Positions 44,938 to 53,810 are shown, counted from the stretch's first letter. The stretch: DNA of 64,000 nt from Bdellovibrionia bacterium (GCA_030427805.1 JAUICP010000005.1:372001-436000); one strand, 5' to 3'. The notes: generated by a model from the letters alone, not told the origin. Numbers and translations are program-made.

Positions 44938-45192
44938 CTAGTACCGGCTCGCTGATTTCTTAATTCGATCTTTGAAGTCTTTTCGAATACCCAAAAGGGC
45001 ATCCAAAACTTTATCTTCTTCAACCGTTACTACCGACTCATCCGAGAAATGATACTTACCTTGAATCAAAAGGTCGTCGAAACTGACGTCAGTTGACTTC
45101 TTTGCTTTAGCACCTTTAGGAGCAGCCTGACTCGTTCCAACCACGAATAAGGTCATTCCAATTACAAGAAGTAATCTCATTGCTTTATTCAT
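44938..45192 (-). CDS. Small exported protein of the gliding operon (GltF-like position)
   Basis: An 84-residue protein with a signal peptide (to TSQAAP) and a short charged mature part (VSFDDLLIQGKYHFSDESVV). No family is recognised. Its start overlaps the TPR gene stop by 8 bases, with GGGAG six bases before the ATG. It lies between the TPR and TonB-like genes, so it probably acts in the periplasmic part of the motor. Confidence 0.72.
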   Translation of the reverse strand: MNKAMRLLLVIGMTLFVVGTSQAAPKGAKAKKSTDVSFDDLLIQGKYHFSDESVVTVEEDKVLDALLGIRKDFKDRIKKSASRY

Positions 45193-48100
45193 TACTGCTC
45201 CCTTCAGTTTGATCTGGGCTCGCGGGCTCTCTAGGCTTATCTAACTTGCTCAATCGAGCTTCGAGATAAGAAACCATGGCTCCATTACCCATCTGCTTTT
45301 CCAACTCCACAAGACTATTAATATGCGAATAACTTTCTGGATTCTCTCTAACATTCTGTCTCGCGGTCTCTAACAACTTAAGATCTGGTGTCTGTTTGAC
45401 AGGATCTTTCATATCGATGGCAGCCTGAAACCGAGTCTTCACCTCATCTGGGGCTAAACCAACAACTCGCTCTAGGTCACCTTGAGCCAAGGCGCGAATA
45501 TCACCTGAAGACTCTTCCACATCTTTAATTTTTTGATCAATAGCTGCGGTATTCGTCCAAAACTCATTTAACTTTGCACGAACATCATTGGCCTTTAATT
45601 GATGTGGCGCTGCCTGCTGCGAAAGGAGTCCCATGTACTCTTGCTGTTGCTCAGGCGTTAGGCCTTCGGGGATAGGCAATGAAAGAATCTCATTGTAGAA
45701 ACGCTCAGACTCATCGGCGAGAACATTCAAAGCTAAGATCTGAGATGTCCAGTCACCCATGGCTACCGCTTCTCCAACCAACTTTTCAAATTTCTCGATC
45801 AGCTGAAGGCGACGTTTCAAGCTTCGAGCCATTCTATTTTGGCTGCGATCATCAAGCTTATGGGCCTGAAGTTTTTTAGCTTGCCCTTCAAATCGACTGC
45901 CGAAAATATGGCGCTTCATAATAACTTCAGTGACGGTCCCTTTAAGTAAAGGATCCTTCAACCACACTTTGGCTTTCTTAATCTGCGGATCTTTAGCATA
46001 GATTTCTAAAACCATTTGCGAATAGAGCTTAGGGTTTTTAGATAGGACTTTGCGATAGGACTTTAAGGTTTTTTCGGGAGTTTTGCTCTCTCGAACCAGT
46101 CTCGTGACCGTTGCTAAAGCTTTTTCACCCTCTTTTTCGATTTTCAAAAATGTCTTAAGAAATGGTTCGGCATTCTTTCCGGAGAGATCTGCGAACATGG
46201 CCAGTCGGAGCTGTCTGGCGGCAGGAGTCATCTCTTTGAGCTTCAATGCCTTAGTGACAGTGAGAGCCGTATCGAAATCGAGAACCATCTCGGCCAACCA
46301 AGCTTTGCGAGTTAAAGCGTACTCTCTATCCTCTGGCTTGAGAGTTTTAATGGCTAGCAATTCACCAACTGTTCTTCGAGCCACCCCAAATTTCTTTAAG
46401 CGCTCAGCAAGAACGAGCTTATTTTTTAGATAAGAAATTCGTTCATCGACACTCGCCCCTTGCAAATTCATTCTTTGCAAAGTTTCCCACGCCGCTAAAT
46501 CACCAGTCTGAGTTGCTGGCGTGGCAGTTGCCGTCGTATCAGCAGATGCCTTGGTCTGACTCGCTAGTTGAGCGGCCTGGTTTAAGATTGATGTTCTTGC
46601 AATCTTATTAAACTCGGCAGCTTTCGTCGGAAAGCGACCGGCAAATTCAACGGCCCAATTCTCGAGGCGCGTATCATCTTTTAAGATAACGAGGGCATCG
46701 AGAGCCAGTTCAGCGGCCTGTTGCTTCACATTTTGTGGTCCACTTTCGAGAAGAGCAATTTCTCTTAAAGCCGGAGCGGCCTTTTGATAATCTTCTTCAT
46801 CGTAGTAAAGCCGGGCTTTCTGATAGCGGACCTCAACCACTTTCTTTTTGTTTGGAGAAGTTTCTAAGTAGTGATCGTAAACTCTTACGAGTAAAGCTTT
46901 GTTCTTAGAGAGCTCAGCCACTTCGATCTGACTTAATAATAGTGTCTCGATCAAATCACGGAGCTCTTTTTGTTTCTTCAGCTCTTTCGCTTCTTCCAGC
47001 TCCATTCGCGCCAATTTCGCGCCGGCCTGATAGTAAGCGATGGAATCATCATACTTTGAATGCTTTCGAGCCACTTGTGCCGCCCAAACATTCATATCGC
47101 GCTGATCACCAAAGAATTTTAAGTACTCTTTATAGGCACTGTAAAGTTCCTCAGAAGGATTCTTTTTCTCCTGGCGGTTCCAATCTAAAATGTACTTTCT
47201 CAAGCGAGACTTGAACTCTTTACAGTTCGGATCTTCAAGATTGGTCTTGCACTCCGTAATTGAAGGCCAAAGCCTTAAGGCCATTTTGTAATCTTGAATG
47301 GATTGTTCTTTTTGCCCAGTCTCACGAAGCATATTCGAAAGTAGGATCAAACCCTCCATTCGCTTTTTCGGAATAGACTCACGCTCTAGAACCTGGCGCC
47401 AAACCATAATGGCACTCGGCTTCTTACCCAGTCTTTCAAGCTCTTTGGCTAGATAGGCTAGGTTCGCCTGACGTGTCGACTCTGGACTTCTCTGAAAAAG
47501 CTCATTAATCGTTTCCATTGTCACTGGCTTGCGCGAAAGGAAGGTTGCAAAGTCTCGAGAAACTTCCTCTTGGAATTGCTTATCGACATTAACAACTCCG
47601 GCCTCACCGCTTCGAGTGAGAAGTGCTGGCGAAGAAAGTACCTTTCTTAATCCTGCAATTCCCATATCGATTTGACCGAGGTTAAAGTGAGCCCATGCTT
47701 TTCTAAAAGCTGCTAGGCCCTTGTTCTTCGAACCACTAAAACCCATCACAGCATTGTAATGAGTAAGAGCTTGCTCGTAGTTATTTTGTCTAAAGTAAAT
47801 TTCTCCCAACGAAAGGTGAGCTTCTGATAGAGCCGCTTCATTGGTATTTTTAGCAATAATATTTTTATAGGTCTGCAGAGCTTTTTGCTTTTCGCCAACG
47901 AGTTGATAGAGGTGACCCAGCTGTGCAAGGACCGTCCCCATCTTTGTAGCGTTGAGTTTTGGCAAAACCTCTTCGTAATATTCAATGGCTTTCAGGCGAT
48001 CTTCACGGCCTTTTTCACAAACGGTACAGCCTTTGTCGAGTTCAGCCATGGCTTCGATACGGCCACGCTCGGCGTGTAAGTCTGCAAGTCGAAGCGTAAT

Positions 48101-48250
48101 AGGTATCTTCGAAGCATCGTTAGGCGCTAAGTTGAGCTGGACTCGAGTTAATTTTTTAATAAGCAGAGTCTTTGTATCGGCATCAGTGTTCGCCCACGCA
48201 GCCTGGCTCGCAAGTAAAAGGACAATCAGTAAACTAAATAAGGGTTTCAT
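45185..48250 (-). CDS. Large exported TPR protein of the gliding operon
   Basis: About 1021 residues, starting at 48250 where GAGGAG lies 7 bases upstream; a GTG five codons earlier is possible. A signal peptide (to AAWANTD) is followed by TPR repeats over residues 40-560 (GTVLAQLGHLYQLVGEKQKA, AHLSLGEIYFRQNNYEQAL) and more helical repeats. It is probably the periplasmic scaffold, like GltE/GltH (Myxococcus TPR proteins). It overlaps the next gene by 8 bases. Confidence 0.85.
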   Translation of the reverse strand: MKPLFSLLIVLLLASQAAWANTDADTKTLLIKKLTRVQLNLAPNDASKIPITLRLADLHAERGRIEAMAELDKGCTVCEKGREDRLKAIEYYEEVLPKLNATKMGTVLAQLGHLYQLVGEKQKALQTYKNIIAKNTNEAALSEAHLSLGEIYFRQNNYEQALTHYNAVMGFSGSKNKGLAAFRKAWAHFNLGQIDMGIAGLRKVLSSPALLTRSGEAGVVNVDKQFQEEVSRDFATFLSRKPVTMETINELFQRSPESTRQANLAYLAKELERLGKKPSAIMVWRQVLERESIPKKRMEGLILLSNMLRETGQKEQSIQDYKMALRLWPSITECKTNLEDPNCKEFKSRLRKYILDWNRQEKKNPSEELYSAYKEYLKFFGDQRDMNVWAAQVARKHSKYDDSIAYYQAGAKLARMELEEAKELKKQKELRDLIETLLLSQIEVAELSKNKALLVRVYDHYLETSPNKKKVVEVRYQKARLYYDEEDYQKAAPALREIALLESGPQNVKQQAAELALDALVILKDDTRLENWAVEFAGRFPTKAAEFNKIARTSILNQAAQLASQTKASADTTATATPATQTGDLAAWETLQRMNLQGASVDERISYLKNKLVLAERLKKFGVARRTVGELLAIKTLKPEDREYALTRKAWLAEMVLDFDTALTVTKALKLKEMTPAARQLRLAMFADLSGKNAEPFLKTFLKIEKEGEKALATVTRLVRESKTPEKTLKSYRKVLSKNPKLYSQMVLEIYAKDPQIKKAKVWLKDPLLKGTVTEVIMKRHIFGSRFEGQAKKLQAHKLDDRSQNRMARSLKRRLQLIEKFEKLVGEAVAMGDWTSQILALNVLADESERFYNEILSLPIPEGLTPEQQQEYMGLLSQQAAPHQLKANDVRAKLNEFWTNTAAIDQKIKDVEESSGDIRALAQGDLERVVGLAPDEVKTRFQAAIDMKDPVKQTPDLKLLETARQNVRENPESYSHINSLVELEKQMGNGAMVSYLEARLSKLDKPREPASPDQTEGSSNE

Positions 48251-48265
48251 AACTAATCTCCTCAC

Positions 48266-48772
48266 CTACTTCTGCAAAACTGCAAAGTGGATATCACTGA
48301 AACCGGCGTGACTACTTGCCAAAACAACAGAGTTAAGAACCTCATATTTAGTTCTTCGGTCTGCCTGAATCGTCAAAGCTGGTTCCGATTCTTGCGCCGT
48401 CTCTTCTTTATGAGTCTGAGCCCAAGATTTTCGAACTTCTAGCAATTTAGCTACAAGGCCCTTTTGCTGAACTTCTTCGTTCTCGACAAAGAGCTTACCT
48501 TCTTCGATTTTGACAATAGTATTTCGCTCGAGCACATCGGTCTGTTGTGCGGTCGGCAATTCAGTATCTTTATTGATGTAGAGAATCTCTCCATTACTCG
48601 CAAAACTCATAAGGAGATAAACAACTAGAATGGAGAAAGCATCAACGAGAGACGTTAACATTAAGGTAACGACAATCAGTCTCTTTCTACCACCATCTTT
48701 GGGTTTGAGAGTCGAAGCTTCAGCCAGGGGGCTTCTTAAAGACGACTCTTCAATTATGCTTTGATCTAACAC
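48266..48772 (-). CDS. ExbD/TolR-type motor protein 2 (AglS/AglQ-like)
   Basis: A 168-residue ExbD/TolR protein: a cytoplasmic stretch, one membrane segment (about 32-55, LVDAFSILVVYLLMS) with the proton-path Asp39, and a periplasmic domain (ALTIQADRRTKYEVLNSVV). The motor pair drives proton-powered movement with the TolQ-like protein. Start is GTG at 48772 with AAGGAG 7 bases upstream. Twelve bases after the first ExbD-like gene. Confidence 0.9.
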   Translation of the reverse strand: MLDQSIIEESSLRSPLAEASTLKPKDGGRKRLIVVTLMLTSLVDAFSILVVYLLMSFASNGEILYINKDTELPTAQQTDVLERNTIVKIEEGKLFVENEEVQQKGLVAKLLEVRKSWAQTHKEETAQESEPALTIQADRRTKYEVLNSVVLASSHAGFSDIHFAVLQK

Positions 48773-48784
48773 CTTACAACTCCT

Positions 48785-49237
48785 TTATAAGGGGGCTACA
48801 CCCAAATCGGATAGACCCTCTTGTTTAAAAAGGTCCATCATGCCGATGATATCTTCATAGGCCGTGGCTTTTTTGGGTTGAATCAATGCCGTGGTCAGCG
48901 CAGGCAGGACTTTTTTGAGCTCTGCAACTTGAGTTCTCAATTGTTCAAAGTTGGGTTTGCCATCGATGGCCTCAACCCGCATTCTTGCAAACTTCCTACT
49001 GACTTTCTTTGGCGCATCCTCGAGGCGGAGAGAAAGACTTCCATCACTTTGAACCAAAGTCCAAAGGGCAGGATTTTTCTTTCCTTCTGCCGCTTGACCT
49101 CCAACCGCTTGCTTAACGTTCATAGATCCAATTTGAATCCAGACTGCTGTCAGTAAGAGAAAACAAATACAGACAGAGAGCAGCGATATAAAGGCCACCA
49201 AATCTATTTCATTATCTAAACTTTTCTTTCGCCTCAT
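48785..49237 (-). CDS. ExbD/TolR-type motor protein 1
   Basis: About 150 residues from the ATG at 49237, since GGAG sits six bases upstream; a TTG four codons earlier is possible. One membrane segment follows the positively charged N-terminus (EIDLVAFISLLSVCICFLL) with the proton-path Asp near residue 12, then a periplasmic domain. Two different ExbD paralogues with one TolQ parallels AglR/AglQ/AglS of the Myxococcus gliding motor. Confidence 0.88.
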   Translation of the reverse strand: MRRKKSLDNEIDLVAFISLLSVCICFLLLTAVWIQIGSMNVKQAVGGQAAEGKKNPALWTLVQSDGSLSLRLEDAPKKVSRKFARMRVEAIDGKPNFEQLRTQVAELKKVLPALTTALIQPKKATAYEDIIGMMDLFKQEGLSDLGVAPL

Positions 49238-49289
49238 CTTTGACTCCAAAAGCTAGAGTTAAACTTCAAACTTCGTATCTAGAGTCTTC

Positions 49290-50000
49290 TTAGGCGTCGA
49301 TTTCAGTTTGAGTGTGTCTAGAATGAGCAGCCACTCGCGCTGGACGTAAAGATAATGGGTTAAAGTTGTAGCTCAACCAGTTAAATGCTTTTAAAGCCGA
49401 TTGATTAAGATCTTCAGCCAATTGGTTGGATCTGTTTGAGAGAACAGCAAACATAAGGAGTGCTGGAATCGCAACAATCAGTCCGTAGGCAGTTGTATTC
49501 ATCGCTTCCGAAATACCATTCGAAAGAAGTGTGGCTTTTTCAGTCGGGCTCGCGTAAGAAACCGCCGCAAATGATTTGATCATACCAGTAATCGTACCGA
49601 GTAGACCCGTTAGTGTTGCAACGTTACCGAGCATGGCTAGGAAACCAGTTCGCTTTTCAAGAATTTGATTTTCTTTAAGTAATACTTCATCCATTTTACT
49701 TTGGATTTCATCTTTTCCACCAAAGTTCATGGCCGCGTGAGATCCGGCAACAATGGCTCGAGCAACGGGCTCAGCTGTTTCCATCTCTTTAGCGCGATTG
49801 TGTACGCCTTGAATATCCCCAGTTCGAATGGGGTCTTCAAATTGTGTCGCCACATCCATTTGATTTGTTTTGCGTTTTAGGAATAAAGCAAAAACGCGAT
49901 CGATAATAATAGCAAAAGTCATCATTTGTAGACCCAGAATGACCCACATCCAAAGACCACCTGATTCAAATGCCATTGAAATTTTAGAAAAAAGCTCCAT
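49290..50000 (-). CDS. TolQ/ExbB/MotA-type proton channel (AglR-like)
   Basis: About 236 residues starting at 50000, because AGGGGGAAACC lies directly before that ATG; the frame extends nine codons. Three membrane segments (about 14-36, 125-150 and 160-185). TLTGLLGTITGMIKSF and the following ISEAMNTTAYGLIVAIPALL are TolQ/ExbB signatures. It forms the proton channel with the two ExbD proteins. First gene of a ten-gene operon running to 39019. Confidence 0.93.
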   Translation of the reverse strand: MELFSKISMAFESGGLWMWVILGLQMMTFAIIIDRVFALFLKRKTNQMDVATQFEDPIRTGDIQGVHNRAKEMETAEPVARAIVAGSHAAMNFGGKDEIQSKMDEVLLKENQILEKRTGFLAMLGNVATLTGLLGTITGMIKSFAAVSYASPTEKATLLSNGISEAMNTTAYGLIVAIPALLMFAVLSNRSNQLAEDLNQSALKAFNWLSYNFNPLSLRPARVAAHSRHTQTEIDA

Positions 50001-50540
50001 GGTTTCCCCCTGTAATTCGTCAATCATTGACTTATTAATTATGTTCTTGGGAGAGACGATCTGATACTAACTCCGTCCATATATATAGACGCAGCTTTAA
50101 AGAAGTAATTGAACTATTGGGAGTTTGTCCAAAACTGTCCCAGCGATTCTTTTAATTCCCCTAGCATCAGTCCTTTCCCCTCCTGAAAGAACCTAGCACT
50201 CCGAAAATTATTGAGGGCGGCCAATGTCCAGTCAAGAATTTCTCAGTGATTGCAAGGCGTTGACAGATAATGACAGATAATGCAGGTCTTGAGGCTAGCT
50301 TGAAAATAGCTTGGATTTCACTCTATATCGTACTGATTTCACTGGACTTTCAGTAGGTTCGATTTTTTATGGGGACAAAGAACACGCAATACCGGGGTCC
50401 AATTCAAACAGGTTCTTCTAAAAAAAAAATGGGCCTTTTAAAAATTAAGCATTCTTAATCAAAACTAAAAAAACGGCCCTTTGATATGAGGCCGTTCTCA
50501 AACAAACGATAGATTTTTTCGTAGACCCTATTGGCTTGAG
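50001..50540. other. Intergenic region upstream of the gliding operon
   Basis: No gene is supported. It must hold the promoter of the gliding operon (minus strand). TGACAGATAA is duplicated in tandem (50261-50280). ATTAAG-CATT-CTTAAT (50444-50459) is a small hairpin. A terminator for the gene at 50541 is listed separately. Confidence 0.5.
50465..50496 (-). terminator. Rho-independent terminator
   Basis: On the minus strand AACGGCC (50490-50496) pairs with GGCCGTT (50472-50478), followed by six or seven T and TAG. It serves the beta-barrel gene that ends at 50541. Confidence 0.85.
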
Positions 50541-51029
50541 TTAGAAATAGAAAATAATCCCGGCTCGAATGGGAGAATCTCCAAAGCTTTTAAAGCGCGT
50601 TCCACTGTCGATAGATAGAATGGAAACCCCTGTTTCAAAGGTAAAGCCTAAACTCTCAAGGCCCGTAAAGAAGAATTCACCGCCGACAAAGGCGTTGATC
50701 TCAAATCCCGACTCACTTTCACCGGCTTGCTCCAGACTTAATATTCCGGCTCCCGCCCCCATGTAGAAGTTCATTTGCCGTTCTGTGAAGATCACTTTAT
50801 AGGCTTTGAGCATGAGTCCAAATTTTGAATTCTCCGATTCGGTGTCAATTCCGAGAGCCGCTGAAAACCCCAAACTATTGCTGGGGTAGTATTGAGCCGC
50901 AAGGCTTGGCAGATTGGTACTAAATTGATTTTTGTAGCCGACCCCTAAGCGATTAGTGAGATCGACAGCATTTGCATTTGCCGTGATGAGAAGCAGAGTT
51001 AAACTTGCGAGCAATGCCGTGAACTTCAT
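50541..51029 (-). CDS. Small outer-membrane beta-barrel protein
   Basis: A 162-residue protein with a signal peptide (to ANANA) and alternating amphipathic strands, ending in an aromatic residue (IIFYF), as in OmpA/OmpX-like barrels. GVGYKNQFSTNLPSLAAQYY begins the barrel. The gene stands alone with its own terminator, next to tRNA-Ala. Function is unknown; it may be structural or a porin-like protein. Confidence 0.75.
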   Translation of the reverse strand: MKFTALLASLTLLLITANANAVDLTNRLGVGYKNQFSTNLPSLAAQYYPSNSLGFSAALGIDTESENSKFGLMLKAYKVIFTERQMNFYMGAGAGILSLEQAGESESGFEINAFVGGEFFFTGLESLGFTFETGVSILSIDSGTRFKSFGDSPIRAGIIFYF

Positions 51030-51177
51030 GGGACTCCCTCTATATTATCTGTGATATTAGGTATTTAATGATTCAAAGATTTCACAGAGAATTCAATAGA
51101 AAGTGCTATAAAATGCAATGTGACAATTGACAATCAAGGGGCAGAACTATACAAAAAGCTTCTTCTTTTCACCAAGA

Positions 51178-51253
51178 GGGCCCTTAGCTCAGCTGGGAGA
51201 GCGCCACGCTGGCAGCGTGGAGGTCAGCGGTTCGATCCCGCTAGGGTCCACCA
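51178..51253 (+). tRNA. tRNA-Ala (anticodon GGC)
   Basis: The acceptor GGGCCCT (51178-51184) pairs with AGGGTCC (51243-51249), then discriminator A and encoded CCA. The D arm is AGCTCAGCTGGGAGAGC. The anticodon stem CCACG/CGTGG encloses CTGGCAG, giving GGC for Ala. The T arm contains GGTTCGATCCC. Composition changes right after its 3' end, so it may be an integration site. Confidence 0.96.
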
Positions 51254-51607
51254 TTTTTTTTCAGGGTTTTTCTCTAAAAATCTCAAAAACTAAATTTAAC
51301 CACTTGAAATAATTAATTAATAGTTTCGTGTAGTTACGTTAATTCAGCCTCTTTTGAAGTTACTTAAAGTTACAGCCAGTTACTCACTGTCGCCTAGAGG
51401 TGCCTAGAGTAGTGGCTAGAGTGATTCGCAAGCGATTTTTGGACATCCAAAATTCGCAAATTTAAGAATCAAAACCAGTAACTTTAGTAATTTAAAACGG
51501 AGCGATACGCTGGCAGAAATTGCGAATATTTAGCCAGCGTTCCGCTCTCCCAAAAGCCATTCTATTGCCAAAGAACAATATTAAATACTCAACAAGGAGG
51601 CAGTAGT
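51254..51607. repeat. Regulatory or origin-like region with iterons and inverted repeats
   Basis: No gene. Three 10-bp iteron-like units share AGTTAC (51358, 51368, 51378), and a fourth AGTTAC lies at 51332. TTTTGGA-CA-TCCAAAA (51437-51452) is a perfect palindrome flanked by two ATTCGCAA copies (51424 and 51452). GAGCG-at-ACGCTGGC (51500-51514) pairs with GCCAGCGT-tc-CGCTC (51533-51547). GCCTAGAG occurs twice near 51392. This pattern resembles a replication or regulator-binding region of a mobile element. Confidence 0.55.
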
Positions 51608-52249
51608 TTGGAAGCAACTAAGATAAACAGAAGTAAAACAAAATTGATGCTTCCTGAGACAATCGCTCTCAGGAAAATGCGTGAACTATTAAATCTGGAT
51701 CGCAAACAAGCGGCCCTATTGATAGGAAAAAGTTCAAAACATCTTGAGAAGATCGAAAATGGGTTTGTTGAAGTCACTCCAATACTAATTGAGCATTTTC
51801 TAAAATCATATTCATTTCCCAAAACAAAATTCAACCTAATAGTAAATGGGAAATTTCATCAAATTGAAAAAGAAAATAAGCGACCATCTAAGCCCATAAT
51901 TGAAAACAATAAACTTAGGAGAAGTTACAAACGCATTCTAACAAAAGATGTAGAAGTTCTTATTTCTTTTAGAAAACTCAGGAATCTATCGCAGTATCAA
52001 GCAAGCAGAATTTGTAGCTATGCTAAATGTACGATTGGACATATTGAAAACGGAAGAATTGAACTTCCCTATTCAAGAATAAAGCACATTGTTACCTCCT
52101 ACGGTTTTACAATGAAAGACTTTGAATATCACAAAAAAAGTGAGGTTTTAATAACAGACATTCAAGACGAATGTATCAAAGCTGTAAAAAAAATAGATTC
52201 AACAAAATTAAATGCAGTACACGCCGTACTTCAATCTTTTATAAAATAA
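51608..52249 (+). CDS. Protein with two XRE-like helix-turn-helix domains
   Basis: A 213-residue protein. Two XRE-type HTH motifs: about 18-65 (LNLDRKQAALLIGKSSKHLEKIENG) and about 115-160 (RNLSQYQASRICSYAKCTIGHIENG). It is probably a DNA-binding regulator of the mobile segment and may bind the palindromes upstream. The start is TTG at 51608, because AAGGAGG ends 7 bases before it; no ATG is close. It is AT-rich, unlike genes before 51 kb. The next gene follows after 15 bases. Confidence 0.72.
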   Translation: MEATKINRSKTKLMLPETIALRKMRELLNLDRKQAALLIGKSSKHLEKIENGFVEVTPILIEHFLKSYSFPKTKFNLIVNGKFHQIEKENKRPSKPIIENNKLRRSYKRILTKDVEVLISFRKLRNLSQYQASRICSYAKCTIGHIENGRIELPYSRIKHIVTSYGFTMKDFEYHKKSEVLITDIQDECIKAVKKIDSTKLNAVHAVLQSFIK

Positions 52250-52264
52250 ACAAGGAGAAACGAA

Positions 52265-52642
52265 ATGAAACCATCAAAAGAAAACAACAAAAATTCTTCA
52301 CTTTTGCGACTAGATTTAGATTTGCACTTAGCAATTAAAAATGAACTTGAATCACTAAAAAAACAAAAGAAAGGAAAAGGTAAAATAAGTTCTTCTGATA
52401 TAATTAGACTTCTTCTGCCGCGACTTAATGATGAAGATAGAGCTGCACTTTTATCCTCAACATTTACAAGTGAGGACAGACATAGTGTAGCATTTAGAAA
52501 TTATACTAAGAAACACAAAAATGCTACCGAAGATGAATTTAGAACGCTAGTTCAGTTTGGAGAGATTAGTTTCGCAGACTATTTACCAGCAGAAATGAAA
52601 AAATCATTTGTAGAGCAAAAAGGCAACAATATAGCTATTTAA
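52265..52642 (+). CDS. Unknown small protein, possible DNA-binding
   Basis: A 125-residue protein, not recognised. A basic Lys-rich stretch near 38-45 and an early SLLRLDLDLHLAIKNELE helix could belong to a ribbon-helix-helix-like fold (weak). AAGGAGAAACGAA precedes the ATG. It follows the HTH gene by 15 bases and probably shares its transcript. A bidirectional hairpin terminator follows. Confidence 0.55.
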   Translation: MKPSKENNKNSSLLRLDLDLHLAIKNELESLKKQKKGKGKISSSDIIRLLLPRLNDEDRAALLSSTFTSEDRHSVAFRNYTKKHKNATEDEFRTLVQFGEISFADYLPAEMKKSFVEQKGNNIAI

Positions 52643-52650
52643 AAAAATAT

Positions 52651-52674
52651 GGGAAGTGGCAAAGGCCACTTCCC
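52651..52674. terminator. Bidirectional hairpin terminator
   Basis: GGGAAGTGGC (52651-52660) pairs perfectly with GCCACTTCCC (52665-52674). Downstream on the minus strand comes ATATTTTTTT, so it ends the minus-strand gene at 52677 from the right, and also the plus-strand pair. Confidence 0.88.
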
Positions 52675-52676
52675 AA

Positions 52677-53216
52677 TTAATTTTCTTCTTTAACTTTTTT
52701 CTTATATGGATAACTCTTTTTAAGAAAAGAAATAATGTCAAGTGTCTCGGTAAAATCTGCTAAAATCGTTAGTTCATAGCCGCCATTATATCGTTGACTA
52801 ATGTTCGCATAATCAGAATTCACATATTTGTTATATGGACCGCTGCTATATCCATATTGATCACGAATTTCACCCTCTGTAGCATCTTCAAGTGCTTTAA
52901 GTTTTAAGAGGTCAGAATCAATTTTTTCCTGCCTTTGTTTCCTTTCTACAATATTCTCAAAATAGTCATCCCTATAATCTGGGAGTAATCTTCGACGAAT
53001 ATCTTTTGCAATTTTATCAAGAGGTTTTGTAAATGAACAGCCTATAGAATGACGTTTTTTACCTCCAAGACCTGATATAGAAGTCTTACCGTTCCAGGTC
53101 GAAGAAAAATGCAACTTCATACCACTACTGTTTTCAAGTATTCTTTCTTTAGCAGTGTAACCATGAAAAAGCGGTTCCAGTTTCTTTACAAGTTCGTAAA
53201 TTTGAGAATCTTCCAT
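52677..53216 (-). CDS. Unknown protein of accessory segment
   Basis: A 179-residue soluble protein, not recognised. It contains a basic arginine patch (KDIRRRLLPDYRDD), a charged helix (VERKQRQEKIDSDLLKLKALE) and a Tyr/Gly/Asn-rich part (YGYSSGPYNKYVNSDYANIS). AAGGATATTTAAAA precedes the ATG. It lies downstream of the J-domain gene, across a hairpin terminator. Confidence 0.55.
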   Translation of the reverse strand: MEDSQIYELVKKLEPLFHGYTAKERILENSSGMKLHFSSTWNGKTSISGLGGKKRHSIGCSFTKPLDKIAKDIRRRLLPDYRDDYFENIVERKQRQEKIDSDLLKLKALEDATEGEIRDQYGYSSGPYNKYVNSDYANISQRYNGGYELTILADFTETLDIISFLKKSYPYKKKVKEEN

Positions 53217-53239
53217 TTTTAAATATCCTTTTGAATATC

Positions 53240-53272
53240 AAAATAAATAAAGGCTCACTTATGCGTGAGCCT
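53240..53272 (-). terminator. Hairpin terminator of the J-domain gene
   Basis: On the minus strand AGGCTCAC (53265-53272) pairs with GTGAGCCT (53251-53258), followed by TTATTTATTTT. The stem overlaps the end of the coding region. Confidence 0.75.
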
Positions 53273-53765
53273 GTAATGCGTATGGTTTTCTGTTTTTAAC
53301 TTTTTCACTACCGTACTTGAAGCGTATTTCATCAATAGAAAGCTGATTGTTTCCACGCCATCTACGTTTTTGAGATTTTGGCCGAAAGTACCACATTTTC
53401 TTTTTGCCACTGTAGATAAATTTGGCAGATCCGAGAGTATCTTTATGGGGTTTAGTTTCACCAGAAACCCATACCCAGGAACCACAAACCTCAATGTTTA
53501 AGCCTTGAATATCAACAATGGTATTAAGTGCTATGTTAATTTCTTGACCATAATCGTATATTTCACCTTCCGTAACTGTGATTGGAAAGTCAGCATTTTG
53601 AAGTACAGAATGTGCTTCGTTTACAAGCTTCATCATTTCTTCTCCAGAAGCATTGTGATCTGGATGATATTTTTTAGAAGCTTTTCTGTAATATGATTTA
53701 ACATCTTCTGCGGATATTTCTGATAATTCTATTCCTAAGACCTTGATAGCATCGTAAATATTCAT
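53259..53765 (-). CDS. J-domain protein, plasmid-type
   Basis: About 168 residues from the ATG at 53765, chosen because AGGAGG lies 6 bases upstream. An N-terminal J domain (about 1-60) has the HPD tripeptide (YHPDHN) that activates Hsp70 ATPase. The C-terminal part (about 85-150) has NIEVCGSWVWVSGET and KMWYFRP, a layout I associate with J-domain proteins on plasmids and integrative elements (recollection). No DnaK gene is near. The neighbouring genes also look mobile. Confidence 0.8.
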   Translation of the reverse strand: MNIYDAIKVLGIELSEISAEDVKSYYRKASKKYHPDHNASGEEMMKLVNEAHSVLQNADFPITVTEGEIYDYGQEINIALNTIVDIQGLNIEVCGSWVWVSGETKPHKDTLGSAKFIYSGKKKMWYFRPKSQKRRWRGNNQLSIDEIRFKYGSEKVKNRKPYALQAHA

Positions 53766-53787
53766 AATGAACCTCCTGTGAGCCAAA

Positions 53788-53810
53788 GGCTCCGCAATTA
53801 AGCGGAAGCC
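53788..53810 (-). terminator. Hairpin between two minus-strand accessory genes
   Basis: GGCTTCCGC pairs with GCGGAGCC on the minus strand (53802-53810 and 53788-53795) with one bulged T, then TTTGG. The T run is short. It covers the end of the 83-residue gene and the leader of the J-domain gene. Confidence 0.5.

Noticed and set aside
51127-51312. 61-codon ORF across tRNA-Ala
   Set aside because: It covers the whole tRNA gene; the tRNA explains the sequence.
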